The position numbers were made by a program, and so were the translations under genes. The notes beneath the pieces are model-generated. The model ran no database searches. It was not told the DNA's origin and worked only from the letters and a program-made list of their open reading frames with translations. Shown here piece by piece: positions 7,658-14,512 of a DNA stretch of 18,660 nucleotides (position 1 is the stretch's first letter; the number at the start of each line of letters is the position of its first letter). Source of the DNA: an uncultured Fusobacterium sp. (GTDB taxonomy: Bacteria > Fusobacteriota > Fusobacteriia > Fusobacteriales > Fusobacteriaceae); the NCBI GenBank assembly GCA_900545035.1, contig UQXM01000019.1, positions 1 through 18,660 on the forward strand, written 5' to 3'.

Positions 7658-8674
7658 TTATTTTCCTCCCTTTTTCTTAGCTTGTGCATTAGCCATTTGA
7701 ACTGTCATTTTTACTGCATTTTCAAAAGCTGAAGTTTTAACTATATTTTTTCCTGCTATATCATAAGCTGTTCCATGACCACATGTTACTATAGGAGGTT
7801 CAAATCCACCTGCAATCGTAATTCCTTGATCAAATCCTCTTAATTTTAAAGCTATTTGTCCTTGATCATGATACATCGTTACAACTCCATCGAACTCTCC
7901 TCTAAAAGCTTTAATAAATAAAACATCTGATGAAAAAGGACCATGAGCATCTATTCCATTTTTTCTCGCTGTTTCAATTGCTGGAGTTATTACATCTATT
8001 TCCTCTCTTCCACAAGTTCCATTTTCTCCTGCATGAGGATTTAATGCTGCAACTGCTATTTTTGGTTTTTCAATTCCAGCATTTTTTAATGTGTAATTTG
8101 ATAGTTTTATTGCTCTTCCAATACTTTCTTCAGTTAAATTCTCACTTACTTTAGCTATTGGAATATGACTTGTTGTTCTTGTTGTCCATACATTTTCACA
8201 TACATTAATTTCTCCAAAAGGTTCTGTATGATTTAATAAATGTGCTAAATAATGATGTTCACTTTCGTAATGACACCCAGCTTCTTTCATTGCAGCTTTA
8301 TTAAGAGGTCCAAAACAAAATCCCTGTATCTTTCCTTCTTTGTAATATTTAACTCCTAAATCAAGCATATCAAGGCATGCTGCTCCACTTTCTAAAGTTT
8401 TTACTCCTATCTTATTTTTTTCAGGATCAAGATTTTTTCTATCAAGCATTGGTATTTCATTTTCCCAAGAAGCATCTTCAATTTTATCAATTAACTTTAT
8501 CTTAACATCTCCTCCAACAATTTTTAAAGCTCTTTCAAAAATTCTAAAATCACCTATTAATATAGGCTTACACTGTTCTGTTAAAAAGTTATTAATACAT
8601 AATTTTGCTATAATTTCAGGACCTACTCCTCCTGCATCACCTAACATAATACCTAATACTGGTTTTGTACTCAT
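7658..8674 (-). CDS. pdxA: PdxA-family dehydrogenase (probably PdxA2-like, sugar-acid catabolism)
   Basis: This 338-residue protein is a complete PdxA-family NAD-dependent oxidative decarboxylase. It begins GIMLGDAGGVGPEI, where PdxA usually reads GDPAGIGPEI. The three metal-binding histidines expected from E. coli PdxA appear as H170 (TTSHIPI), H214 (LNPHAGE) and H269 (YHDQGQ), and the C-terminal GHGTAYDIAGK is present. PdxA proper oxidises 4-hydroxythreonine 4-phosphate in vitamin B6 synthesis. Here it heads an operon with a KdgT permease and an amidohydrolase, with no B6 genes near, so a PdxA2-type role on a phosphorylated four-carbon acid sugar (4-phospho-erythronate or -threonate) is more likely by context. 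PdxA2 normally needs a DUF1537 kinase, and none is in the window. A GAGG site lies 8 bases before the ATG. The sigma-54 promoter at 8721-8737 should drive the gene. Confidence 0.88.
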   Translation of the reverse strand: MSTKPVLGIMLGDAGGVGPEIIAKLCINNFLTEQCKPILIGDFRIFERALKIVGGDVKIKLIDKIEDASWENEIPMLDRKNLDPEKNKIGVKTLESGAACLDMLDLGVKYYKEGKIQGFCFGPLNKAAMKEAGCHYESEHHYLAHLLNHTEPFGEINVCENVWTTRTTSHIPIAKVSENLTEESIGRAIKLSNYTLKNAGIEKPKIAVAALNPHAGENGTCGREEIDVITPAIETARKNGIDAHGPFSSDVLFIKAFRGEFDGVVTMYHDQGQIALKLRGFDQGITIAGGFEPPIVTCGHGTAYDIAGKNIVKTSAFENAVKMTVQMANAQAKKKGGK

Positions 8675-8720
8675 ATTTATTACCTCACTTTATATTATAA
8701 TATTTTGTAATAAAATATAA

Positions 8721-8737
8721 AGCAACTTTTATGCCAA
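8721..8737 (-). promoter_or_regulatory. sigma-54 (-24/-12) promoter of the pdxA-like operon
   Basis: On the minus strand the bases read TTGGCATAAAAGTTGCT, against the consensus YTGGCACGRNNNTTGCW. The invariant GG (8734-8735) and GC (8722-8723) are exactly 10 bases apart, as required. Transcription would start near 8710, giving a leader of about 36 bases with a GAGG site before the ATG at 8674. The nearby sigma-54 activator gene supports the call. A short AT dyad (8700-8718) straddles the predicted start site. Confidence 0.85.
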
Positions 8738-8938
8738 TATTTTTATATTTTTTATACTTTTGTAAAAATATATGTTTACTAATAGTTTTTTTTGTTATAT
8801 TTTCTTTTTTATCATATTATTTTAACCTTATTTTTTATAAATTCATTATATATCTTTACACTTTTATCAATTATGTTATAATAAGCTTATATAAAAGTTT
8901 TATATTTTTAAAATTAAACATTATATATAATTATAAAA

Positions 8939-8987
8939 ACAGTTGTTATAAATTAATAACTTTTACTCATTAATTTTTAACAACTGT
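8939..8987 (-). terminator. rho-independent terminator of tsaD
   Basis: The arms 8969-8987 and 8939-8957 pair at 18 of 19 positions around an 11-base loop (8958-8968). On the minus strand the stem is followed by TTTTTATAATT. It begins 10 bases after the tsaD stop codon. The stem is long and AT-rich, in keeping with the genome. Confidence 0.85.
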
Positions 8988-8996
8988 CTTTTATTT

Positions 8997-10010
8997 CTAT
9001 TCTTTTTCATCAGCAATATTCAGTGTAGCTATACCATTCAAGGAAAGATTTTCTTTTGGTTTATAGCCGTTCATCAGTTTATGATATGCAGCTATTGCAA
9101 TCATAGCTCCGTTGTCTGTGCACAGTTTCATTGAAGGATAGCTGACTTCTATTCCTTTTTCCAGTCCTTTTTCAGCCAGCTGTTTTCTAAGAAGGGAGTT
9201 TGCTGCCACTCCCCCTGCAATTATAATTTGTTTTACATTTTTGTCATCACAGGCTTTCAGAACTTTTTTGCACAAAATATCAACTATTGTTTTTTGAAGA
9301 GAAGCTGCCAAATCTTCTTTTTTGAACTCCTCCCCTTTCATTCTCATCTTATTCACATAATTTATTACATTTGTTTTTACACCTGAAAAACTGAACTCAT
9401 ATTCTCCCACTTTTGGTTCAGGAATTTTTAAAAAATCAGGATTTCCTTCGTAATACATTCTGTCTATTACAGGACCTCCGGGATATCCTATTCCGATTAC
9501 TCTGGCAACTTTATCCATAGTTTCTCCAACAGCGTCGTCGAGAGTCCCCCCCAGATTTGTAAATTTATGATTTTCATCTATATGAATAATGTTTGTATGT
9601 CCTCCCGATACAACAAGAGCAATACATGGAAGTTTTACATCATGTTCTGCAAAGTTTGCATAAATATGTCCCTTAATATGATGAACAGGGACAAGAGGAA
9701 TATTATGTCCGTAAGAAAGCCCTTTGGCAAAAGATACTCCCACAAGAAGAGCTCCAATAAGTCCCGGTGCATAAGTTACTGCTATATAATCTATATCATC
9801 AAGAGTTACCCCTGCCTGTGCAAGACTTTCGTCCAAAATCGCCGCAATATTTTTTATATGCTGTCTTGAGGCTATTTCCGGAACAACTCCTCCATACTGT
9901 TTATGTATCTCTATCTGTGAAGATATATTGTTTGATAATATCTCTTTTCCATCTCTTACTACTGCAATGGAAGTTTCATCACATGATGATTCTATTCCTA
10001 AAATTAACAT
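8997..10010 (-). CDS. tsaD: tRNA N6-adenosine threonylcarbamoyltransferase TsaD
   Basis: This 337-residue protein is a full-length TsaD (Kae1/YgjD family). With TsaB and TsaE it transfers the threonylcarbamoyl group from threonylcarbamoyl-AMP to A37 of ANN-decoding tRNAs in the cytoplasm. Diagnostic features are the opening LGIESSCDETS, the metal-binding H111 and H115 in HHIKGH, GGVVPEIASRQH, VSGGHT, the GGTLDDAVGE segment and a C-terminal CTDNGAMIA. The start is supported by an AGAGAGG site just upstream. The left end of repeat element A lies only 15 bases upstream of the ATG. No convincing promoter is seen; a TATAAT at 10224-10229 with a poor -35 at 19-base spacing (10249-10254) is the best candidate, so read-through from the PHP gene is possible. 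A strong terminator follows. Confidence 0.97.
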   Translation of the reverse strand: MLILGIESSCDETSIAVVRDGKEILSNNISSQIEIHKQYGGVVPEIASRQHIKNIAAILDESLAQAGVTLDDIDYIAVTYAPGLIGALLVGVSFAKGLSYGHNIPLVPVHHIKGHIYANFAEHDVKLPCIALVVSGGHTNIIHIDENHKFTNLGGTLDDAVGETMDKVARVIGIGYPGGPVIDRMYYEGNPDFLKIPEPKVGEYEFSFSGVKTNVINYVNKMRMKGEEFKKEDLAASLQKTIVDILCKKVLKACDDKNVKQIIIAGGVAANSLLRKQLAEKGLEKGIEVSYPSMKLCTDNGAMIAIAAYHKLMNGYKPKENLSLNGIATLNIADEKE

Positions 10011-10025
10011 TTTTCACCTCTCTTT

Positions 10026-10195
10026 AATTATAAAAGATAAAATTCTCTAAGAAAAAATATCAGCTATTTATATTGCTCATTTCACTAAAAATGATAAACT
10101 CGGGCTTTGCCCTCAAACATATCATTTTTCAGCGTTCAATTCGCTGCATAAATTACGCAGATATTTTTAATACCGAGAATTTTACTTCTATAATT
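10026..10195 (+). repeat. palindromic intergenic repeat element, copy A
   Basis: This element of about 170 bases has imperfect terminal inverted repeats of about 21 bases (10026-10047 and 10175-10195, sharing AATTATA and AAAATTCTC). Inside are further nested pairs: 10053-10064 with 10157-10168 (11 of 12), and 10087-10095 with 10121-10129 (9 of 9), closing a loop that holds GGGCTTTGCCC. Blocks such as CTATTTATATTGCTCA-like sequence and CGCTGCATAAATTACG recur in copy B at 11137-11336, in opposite orientation. It contains no supported gene and could fold as a long hairpin in RNA or a cruciform in DNA. Confidence 0.85.
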
Positions 10196-10285
10196 TTTTA
10201 GTAAATATAATATTCATTTAATAATTATATCATATTTCTTCAATCACTAGTTAATTTTCTTTAACTAAACTAAAAGAACATCATT

Positions 10286-11122
10286 TTATAATTTATGAAA
10301 TTCAGGTTTTTTCTTTGTGAAAGTACAAAAATGAGTAAATCCAAGTGATTTTAAAAGCTCTCTTGCTTCTTCAAAATCTTTTGCAATATCCTCTGCTCTG
10401 TGAGCATCAGACCCCATTGTAATTATCTCGCCTCCAAGCTCTCTATATCTTGCAAGCATCTCTCTGCACGGATGAAAATCCCCAACTTTATATCTAAGCC
10501 CTGAAGTATTTATTTCCAGTCCGATTTTTTTCTCAATAAGTTTTTTAAAAATTTTATCTAAAATTTCTCTGTGATATTCCAATTTCAGCTCTTTATGGTC
10601 AGGGAAAAATGCTCCCCCATATCTTCTTATATAGTCAATATGTCCATAAGTATTTATTCCATCGTATACTTCCAAATTTTCCAAAATCGTTTCAAAATAT
10701 CTTCTGTGAAGCTCATCTTTATTTTTAAATTTTTTATAAAGACTGCTTATACCCGCATCAAGTCCATCAACAGCATGGGAAGACCCTATCAAAAAATCAT
10801 ATTCGTCAGATTTTAAAATCGGCTCAAATCTTTTATACAGCTGCGGCTGAAGTCCAAGTTCCATTCCGATTTTAAGATTTATTTTATCTTTATATTTTTC
10901 TTTCAGAGCTTTTAAAGTTTTCAGATATTCATCTATGTTGAAAACAAAATAATCGTCCTCTTCCCTGTCTGCATAATCCATATGGTCTGTGACAACTATC
11001 TCATCAAGTCCCAATTCTATTGCTCTTTCTATTATATTTTCCAGTTTTTCATTTGAATCTGTTGAAAAACAAGAATGTATATGTGAATCTCCCTTATACA
11101 TCTTTCTGCTTATTTCCTCCAT
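10286..11122 (-). CDS. PHP-domain histidinol-phosphatase-like phosphoesterase
   Basis: This 278-residue protein belongs to the PHP family, close in motif pattern to HisK-type histidinol phosphatases. Metal-binding motifs are visible in order: HIH (H14 and H16), TDH (D46 and H47), GMELGLQ, GSSHAVDG, GHIDYIRRYGG and the C-terminal GSDAH. HisK converts histidinol phosphate to histidinol, but many relatives of this family have other or unknown phosphoesters, and no other his genes are nearby. The start is uncertain: the first ATG has no ribosome binding site upstream, while a GGAGG lies within its own second and third codons, 14 bases before the in-frame ATG at 11101. The protein would then begin MYKGDSHIHS. 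The upstream spacer is filled by repeat element B, beginning 14 bases from the ATG. Transcription from the PFL gene is likely but would cross the repeat. Confidence 0.88.
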   Translation of the reverse strand: MEEISRKMYKGDSHIHSCFSTDSNEKLENIIERAIELGLDEIVVTDHMDYADREEDDYFVFNIDEYLKTLKALKEKYKDKINLKIGMELGLQPQLYKRFEPILKSDEYDFLIGSSHAVDGLDAGISSLYKKFKNKDELHRRYFETILENLEVYDGINTYGHIDYIRRYGGAFFPDHKELKLEYHREILDKIFKKLIEKKIGLEINTSGLRYKVGDFHPCREMLARYRELGGEIITMGSDAHRAEDIAKDFEEARELLKSLGFTHFCTFTKKKPEFHKL

Positions 11123-11136
11123 TTTTTTATAAAAAT

Positions 11137-11336
11137 AGGAGCTATTGCATTTATAAAATTGTAAAAATAAAATTCTCGATATTAAAAACTGTTTCGTAAT
11201 TTATGCAGCGAAACAAAATACTGAAAATTTGACTGTCTGAACGAAGTGAGTTTCAAATTTTCTTTCTGTGAGCAATATAAATAGAAACTATTTTTTCTTA
11301 GAGAATTTTATTTTTTACAAGTTTGCAACAGCCCCC
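11137..11336 (-). repeat. palindromic intergenic repeat element, copy B
   Basis: This is a relative of copy A in inverted orientation. Outer arms of the form GGRGCTRTTGCA (11137-11149 and 11324-11336) extend inverted repeats that include TTGTAAAAA and AAAATTCTC (11169-11177 with 11301-11309). Nested pairs are 11184-11195 with 11284-11295 (10 of 12) and 11223-11232 with 11253-11262 (10 of 10). The central loop holds GAACGAAGTGAGTT. The element fills almost the whole space between the PFL stop (11342) and the PHP start (11122). No supported gene lies within it. Confidence 0.85.
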
Positions 11337-11341
11337 ACACT

Positions 11342-12700
11342 CTAATTTTTAAAGCTGTGGATTGGAGCAGGAACTCTTCCTCCTCTGTTGATAAATCTTT
11401 CACAGCTGAATTTATTTACAGGCATAATAGGTGCATATCCCAAAAGTCCTCCGAACTCAACCTGTTCTCCCACACCTTTTCCTATTACAGGAATAAGTCT
11501 TGCAGCAGTAGTTTTGTTGTTTATCATTCCGATAGCAGATTCGTCAGCAATTATTCCTGAAATTGTAGCTGCAGAAGTATCTCCCGGAATTGCAATCATA
11601 TCAAGTCCCACAGAACATACACAAGTCATAGCTTCAAGTTTTTCAAGAGTAAGTGCTCCTATTTCAGCAGCTGTTATCATAGCATGGTCCTCACTTACCG
11701 GAATAAATGCTCCGCTAAGTCCTCCCACATAAGATGAAGCCATTACTCCCCCTTTTTTAACATTGTCGTTAAGAATTGCCAGAGCTGCTGTTGTTCCCGG
11801 TGCTCCTGCGTGTTCAAGTCCCATTTCCTGAAAAATTTCTCCGATACTGTCCCCCACAGCAGGAGTAGGTGCAAGTGATAAATCTATTATTCCGAAAGGC
11901 ACATTAAGTCTTCTTGCAGCTTCCTGAGCCACTATCTGTCCCACTCTTGTTATTTTAAATGCAGTTTTCTTAACTGTTTCGCAAAGCATTTCAAAATCTC
12001 CGTCTCTTACTTCCATAAGAGCTCTTTTTACAACTCCCGGTCCGCTGACACCAACATTTATTACACAATCAGCTTCTCCAACACCGTGAAATGCTCCGGC
12101 CATAAATGGATTATCTTCAACAGCATTACAGAATACAACAAGTTTTGCACAACCGATACTGTCATTGTCCTTTGTCATTTCAGCTGTTTCTTTTATAACT
12201 TCTCCCATTCTTTTTATGGCATCCATATTCAGCCCGTTTCTTGATGTTCCCACATTTATTGACGAACAAACTCTTTCTGTAACTGCAAGAGCTTCGGGAA
12301 TTGAGTCAATAAGTTTTCTGTCTGACGGAGTACATCCTTTATGTACAAGAGCCGAAAATCCTCCGATAAAGTTTACTCCGCAGTCTGCCGCTGCTCTGTC
12401 AAGAGTTTTGGCAATGCTTACATAAGAGTCTGTTTTGCATCCTGCCGCTGCTATTGCAATAGGTGTAACTGAAATTCTCTTGTTTACAACAGGAATTCCG
12501 AATTGTTTTGCTATATCATCTCCAACTTTTACCAAATTTTTGGCATAAGAAGTTATTTTTTTATAAATATTTTCGTTAAATTTATCTACATCAGGGTCGG
12601 CACAGTCAATCAGACTGATACCCATTGTAATTGTTCTTACATCAAGCTTTGCTTCCGCTATCATACGGTTAGTTTCCTGTATTTCTACTCTGGAAATCAT
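11342..12700 (-). CDS. PFL family protein (UPF0210/DUF711)
   Basis: This 452-residue protein matches the conserved UPF0210 (DUF711, 'PFL family') group along its usual length. Recognisable stretches are the opening NRMIAEAKLDVRTITMGISL, FIGGFSALVHKG (111-122), NPFMAGAFHGVGEADCVINV (197-216) and a glycine-rich C-terminal half. The biochemical role is not established to my knowledge; the family name reflects a fold similarity to pyruvate formate-lyase/ribonucleotide reductase barrels. The C-terminal glycyl-radical motif of active pyruvate formate-lyase is not evident, so I do not call it a radical enzyme. The gene directly follows the ACT-domain gene by 36 bases, a pairing seen in many Firmicutes and relatives, which suggests that the small ACT protein regulates or partners it. 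An AAGGAGG site supports the start. Downstream is repeat element B, with no separate terminator seen. Confidence 0.9.
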   Translation of the reverse strand: MISRVEIQETNRMIAEAKLDVRTITMGISLIDCADPDVDKFNENIYKKITSYAKNLVKVGDDIAKQFGIPVVNKRISVTPIAIAAAGCKTDSYVSIAKTLDRAAADCGVNFIGGFSALVHKGCTPSDRKLIDSIPEALAVTERVCSSINVGTSRNGLNMDAIKRMGEVIKETAEMTKDNDSIGCAKLVVFCNAVEDNPFMAGAFHGVGEADCVINVGVSGPGVVKRALMEVRDGDFEMLCETVKKTAFKITRVGQIVAQEAARRLNVPFGIIDLSLAPTPAVGDSIGEIFQEMGLEHAGAPGTTAALAILNDNVKKGGVMASSYVGGLSGAFIPVSEDHAMITAAEIGALTLEKLEAMTCVCSVGLDMIAIPGDTSAATISGIIADESAIGMINNKTTAARLIPVIGKGVGEQVEFGGLLGYAPIMPVNKFSCERFINRGGRVPAPIHSFKN

Positions 12701-12736
12701 AGAAGTCCTCCTTGGTTTTTCTGGATTATATTTTTA

Positions 12737-13006
12737 TTATATACGGTGCATACAGTTGAAAATATCTTCGTGCTGAGTAGTTATGATTACTCCAAGTTCT
12801 TTCCCTATTTCTGAAAGTTCTTCACTTACTGCTTCCATAGGTTTTGAAGCTTCTGACATTTCAACAATCATCATCATATTAAAATATCCGCTTACAATAG
12901 TTTGTGAAATATCAAGAATATTTACATTCACACTTGATAAATAAGTACAAACTTTTGCTATAATCCCTACTTTATCTGTCCCCAAAACAGTAATAATACA
13001 CTTCAT
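12737..13006 (-). CDS. ACT-domain protein (UPF0237 family)
   Basis: This 89-residue protein is a single ACT domain of the UPF0237 type. It opens with the beta strand CIITVLGTDKVGIIAKVCTYL, followed by NVNILDISQTIVSGYFNMMM, matching the beta-alpha-beta-beta-alpha-beta pattern. ACT domains bind small ligands, usually amino acids, and often dimerise; relatives resemble the regulatory half of GcvR. No catalytic domain is attached, so it probably acts as a sensor or partner for the PFL-family protein encoded 36 bases downstream. A GGAGG site precedes the ATG. A TATAAT-containing promoter candidate lies about 70 bases upstream, so this is likely the first gene of the ACT-PFL(-PHP-tsaD) unit. The true ligand is unknown. 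Confidence 0.92.
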   Translation of the reverse strand: MKCIITVLGTDKVGIIAKVCTYLSSVNVNILDISQTIVSGYFNMMMIVEMSEASKPMEAVSEELSEIGKELGVIITTQHEDIFNCMHRI

Positions 13007-13073
13007 TACTTACCTCCTGAATTCCTTTTTTTATATTTTAATTTCTATTTTGTACAATTCCGCCGGTTAACTT

Positions 13074-13103
13074 ATTATATCATTTATTCCTGCTCTTGTG
13101 CAA
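13074..13103 (-). promoter_or_regulatory. candidate sigma-70 promoter for the ACT-PFL operon
   Basis: On the minus strand an exact TATAAT (13074-13079) lies 18 bases from TTGCAC (13098-13103), a weak -35 with only the TTG matching. Transcription would start near 13067, about 60 bases before the ACT start codon. The -10 is strong, the -35 poor. Confidence 0.45.
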
Positions 13104-13110
13104 AGCTAAA

Positions 13111-14469
13111 TCAAAATATATTTCTCTTCCAGCTTCCTTTCCAAGCATACAGACTCATAAGCACAAGTCCCACAAACCATGAAACAGGATACAGCAGATA
13201 AATTATATCTATATCGTCAAATCTCGGAACAATAAAGTGTATCCACACAATACGGAACAGACAAAGAGAGATAAGAAGAATTACCATAGGAGGAACTGTT
13301 TTTCCTGTACCTCTGATTGTTCCCGCCAGCCCGTGCATAATACTCAATAAAAAATAGAACGGACAGAAATATTTCATTGCCTGTATTCCATAATACATAA
13401 CATCTTTATCTGTTGTAAAAATTCCCATAAAGAAATCGGAAAACATAAGAAGTACAGCTCCCAATACAGCAGTATAAGCTACACCCATGATTATTACAAC
13501 CCACATTCCTTTTTTCAGACGGTCAGTCTTTCCTGCTCCGTAATTCTGTCCAGTAAAAGTTGTTACAGCCATACTGAAACTCATTATCGGCAGAATATTA
13601 AATCCGTCAATTTTCAGATAAGCTCCAAATCCTGCCATTGCTTTTGCCCCAAATGTATTGACACTTGACTGTACCAAAACATTTGAAAAAGATATTACTG
13701 TATTTTGAACTGCTGTAGGAAGTCCTATTTTTATAATTCTTCCCGCCATTCTTCTGTAAATTTTTATCTCTCTGAATCTCAGCCGATAATTTTCCGGAAC
13801 TTTTGAAAGAAACATAAGTATCAGGATACAAGAAACTATCTGACTGATATTTGTTGCAATGGCTGCTCCGGCTATTCCCATTTTCAACACATTAATAAGA
13901 AGTATATCCAGAATTATATTCAAAACGGAAGCAGATCCTAAATAAATAAGAGGCCGTTTGGAATCTCCGACAGCATTTAAAATTCCCGCAGCCATATTAT
14001 ACACAACACTGAAAAAAAGTCCTGCCGAATAAAGTCTTAAATAGACCACTGACTGTGTCATTACTTCTTCCGGCGTTCTCATCATTTTTAAAATTTTTGG
14101 TGTAAAAATTATTCCCGCAGCTGTAAGAATAATTCCCAAAACTATTGAAATTGCAACAGCTGTATGCACAGAAAGACGGACACCTTTTTTATTTCCCGCT
14201 CCTGTAAACTGAGATACCACAACTCCTGCTCCTGCCGAAGCTCCCATACTGAAAGCTATCAGCAGATTTATTATTGAGGTGCTTGAACCTACTGCTGCCA
14301 GAGCATTGCTCCCCACATAATTTCCCACAATAATGGAATCCACTGTATTATACATCTGCTGAAGCAGATTTCCCAAAATCATCGGTATTGAAAAAAATAA
14401 AATCTTTTTCCAAATATTTCCCTCTGTCATAAGATTTTTTCCTGTTCCTGCCGAAACACCTTCCCCCAT
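13111..14469 (-). CDS. MATE family efflux transporter
   Basis: This 452-residue inner-membrane protein of about 12 predicted helices matches the MATE (multi-antimicrobial extrusion) family, which uses proton or sodium gradients to export cationic drugs and metabolites. Typical stretches are FSIPMILGNLLQQMYNTVDS near the N-terminus, VGSSTSIINLLIAFSMGASA, a duplicated second half beginning near KIGLPTAVQNTV, and AGTIRGTGKTVPPM late in the protein. An upstream in-frame ATG at 14505 would add 12 residues, but I choose the ATG at 14469. GGGAGG lies 5 bases before it (14475-14480), and the promoter at 14513-14541 would start RNA at about 14506, leaving no leader for the upstream ATG. The substrate is unknown. 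It has its own promoter, is separated from tuf by a terminator, and shows no clear terminator of its own. Confidence 0.92.
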   Translation of the reverse strand: MGEGVSAGTGKNLMTEGNIWKKILFFSIPMILGNLLQQMYNTVDSIIVGNYVGSNALAAVGSSTSIINLLIAFSMGASAGAGVVVSQFTGAGNKKGVRLSVHTAVAISIVLGIILTAAGIIFTPKILKMMRTPEEVMTQSVVYLRLYSAGLFFSVVYNMAAGILNAVGDSKRPLIYLGSASVLNIILDILLINVLKMGIAGAAIATNISQIVSCILILMFLSKVPENYRLRFREIKIYRRMAGRIIKIGLPTAVQNTVISFSNVLVQSSVNTFGAKAMAGFGAYLKIDGFNILPIMSFSMAVTTFTGQNYGAGKTDRLKKGMWVVIIMGVAYTAVLGAVLLMFSDFFMGIFTTDKDVMYYGIQAMKYFCPFYFLLSIMHGLAGTIRGTGKTVPPMVILLISLCLFRIVWIHFIVPRFDDIDIIYLLYPVSWFVGLVLMSLYAWKGSWKRNIF

Positions 14470-14512
14470 TTTATCCTCCCTGTATTTCAAATAAAAATTT
14501 TTCATAATTTAT

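Larger units (their letters stand above)
8675..8996. other. 322-base intergenic region: promoter, AT-rich upstream tract, terminator
   Basis: No supported gene lies here. From the pdxA side it holds the leader and sigma-54 promoter, then about 200 bases of extremely AT-rich DNA (8738-8938), then the tsaD terminator (8939-8987). The AT-rich tract is where activator-binding sites and DNA bending would be expected; an ATAAGCTTAT palindrome at 8881-8890 is the only short dyad that stands out, and it is a weak candidate. An 80-codon plus-strand frame at 8731-8973 is treated as chance. Confidence 0.7.

Noticed and set aside
8691..8726. Sigma-70 promoter for the pdxA-like gene using TATAAT near 8694
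   Set aside because: The only TTG-containing -35 candidate lies about 20 bases away, too far; the sigma-54 match is much better.
8731..8973. 80-codon plus-strand frame with a hydrophobic, Phe/Ile/Tyr/Leu-rich product
   Set aside because: It overlaps the sigma-54 promoter and the tsaD terminator, has no ribosome binding site, and its composition is what extremely AT-rich DNA gives by chance.
9567..10027. Two overlapping plus-strand frames (100 and 86 codons) opposite tsaD
   Set aside because: They lie entirely antisense to a certain tsaD gene, resemble no family, and lack ribosome binding sites.
10248..10267. Short TAGTTAA...TTAACTA hairpin downstream of the PHP gene as a terminator
   Set aside because: The stem is only 7 A/T-rich pairs and no T tract follows on the minus strand, so it is not supported as a terminator.
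10026..11336. The two repeats as a CRISPR array or as insertion sequences
   Set aside because: There are only two dispersed, inverted copies of about 170-200 bases with no regular spacers, no cas genes and no transposase frame. A non-autonomous element remains possible.
11342..12700. PFL-family protein as a true pyruvate formate-lyase
   Set aside because: It is much shorter than pyruvate formate-lyase, and the C-terminal glycyl-radical motif and paired active-site cysteines are not evident.
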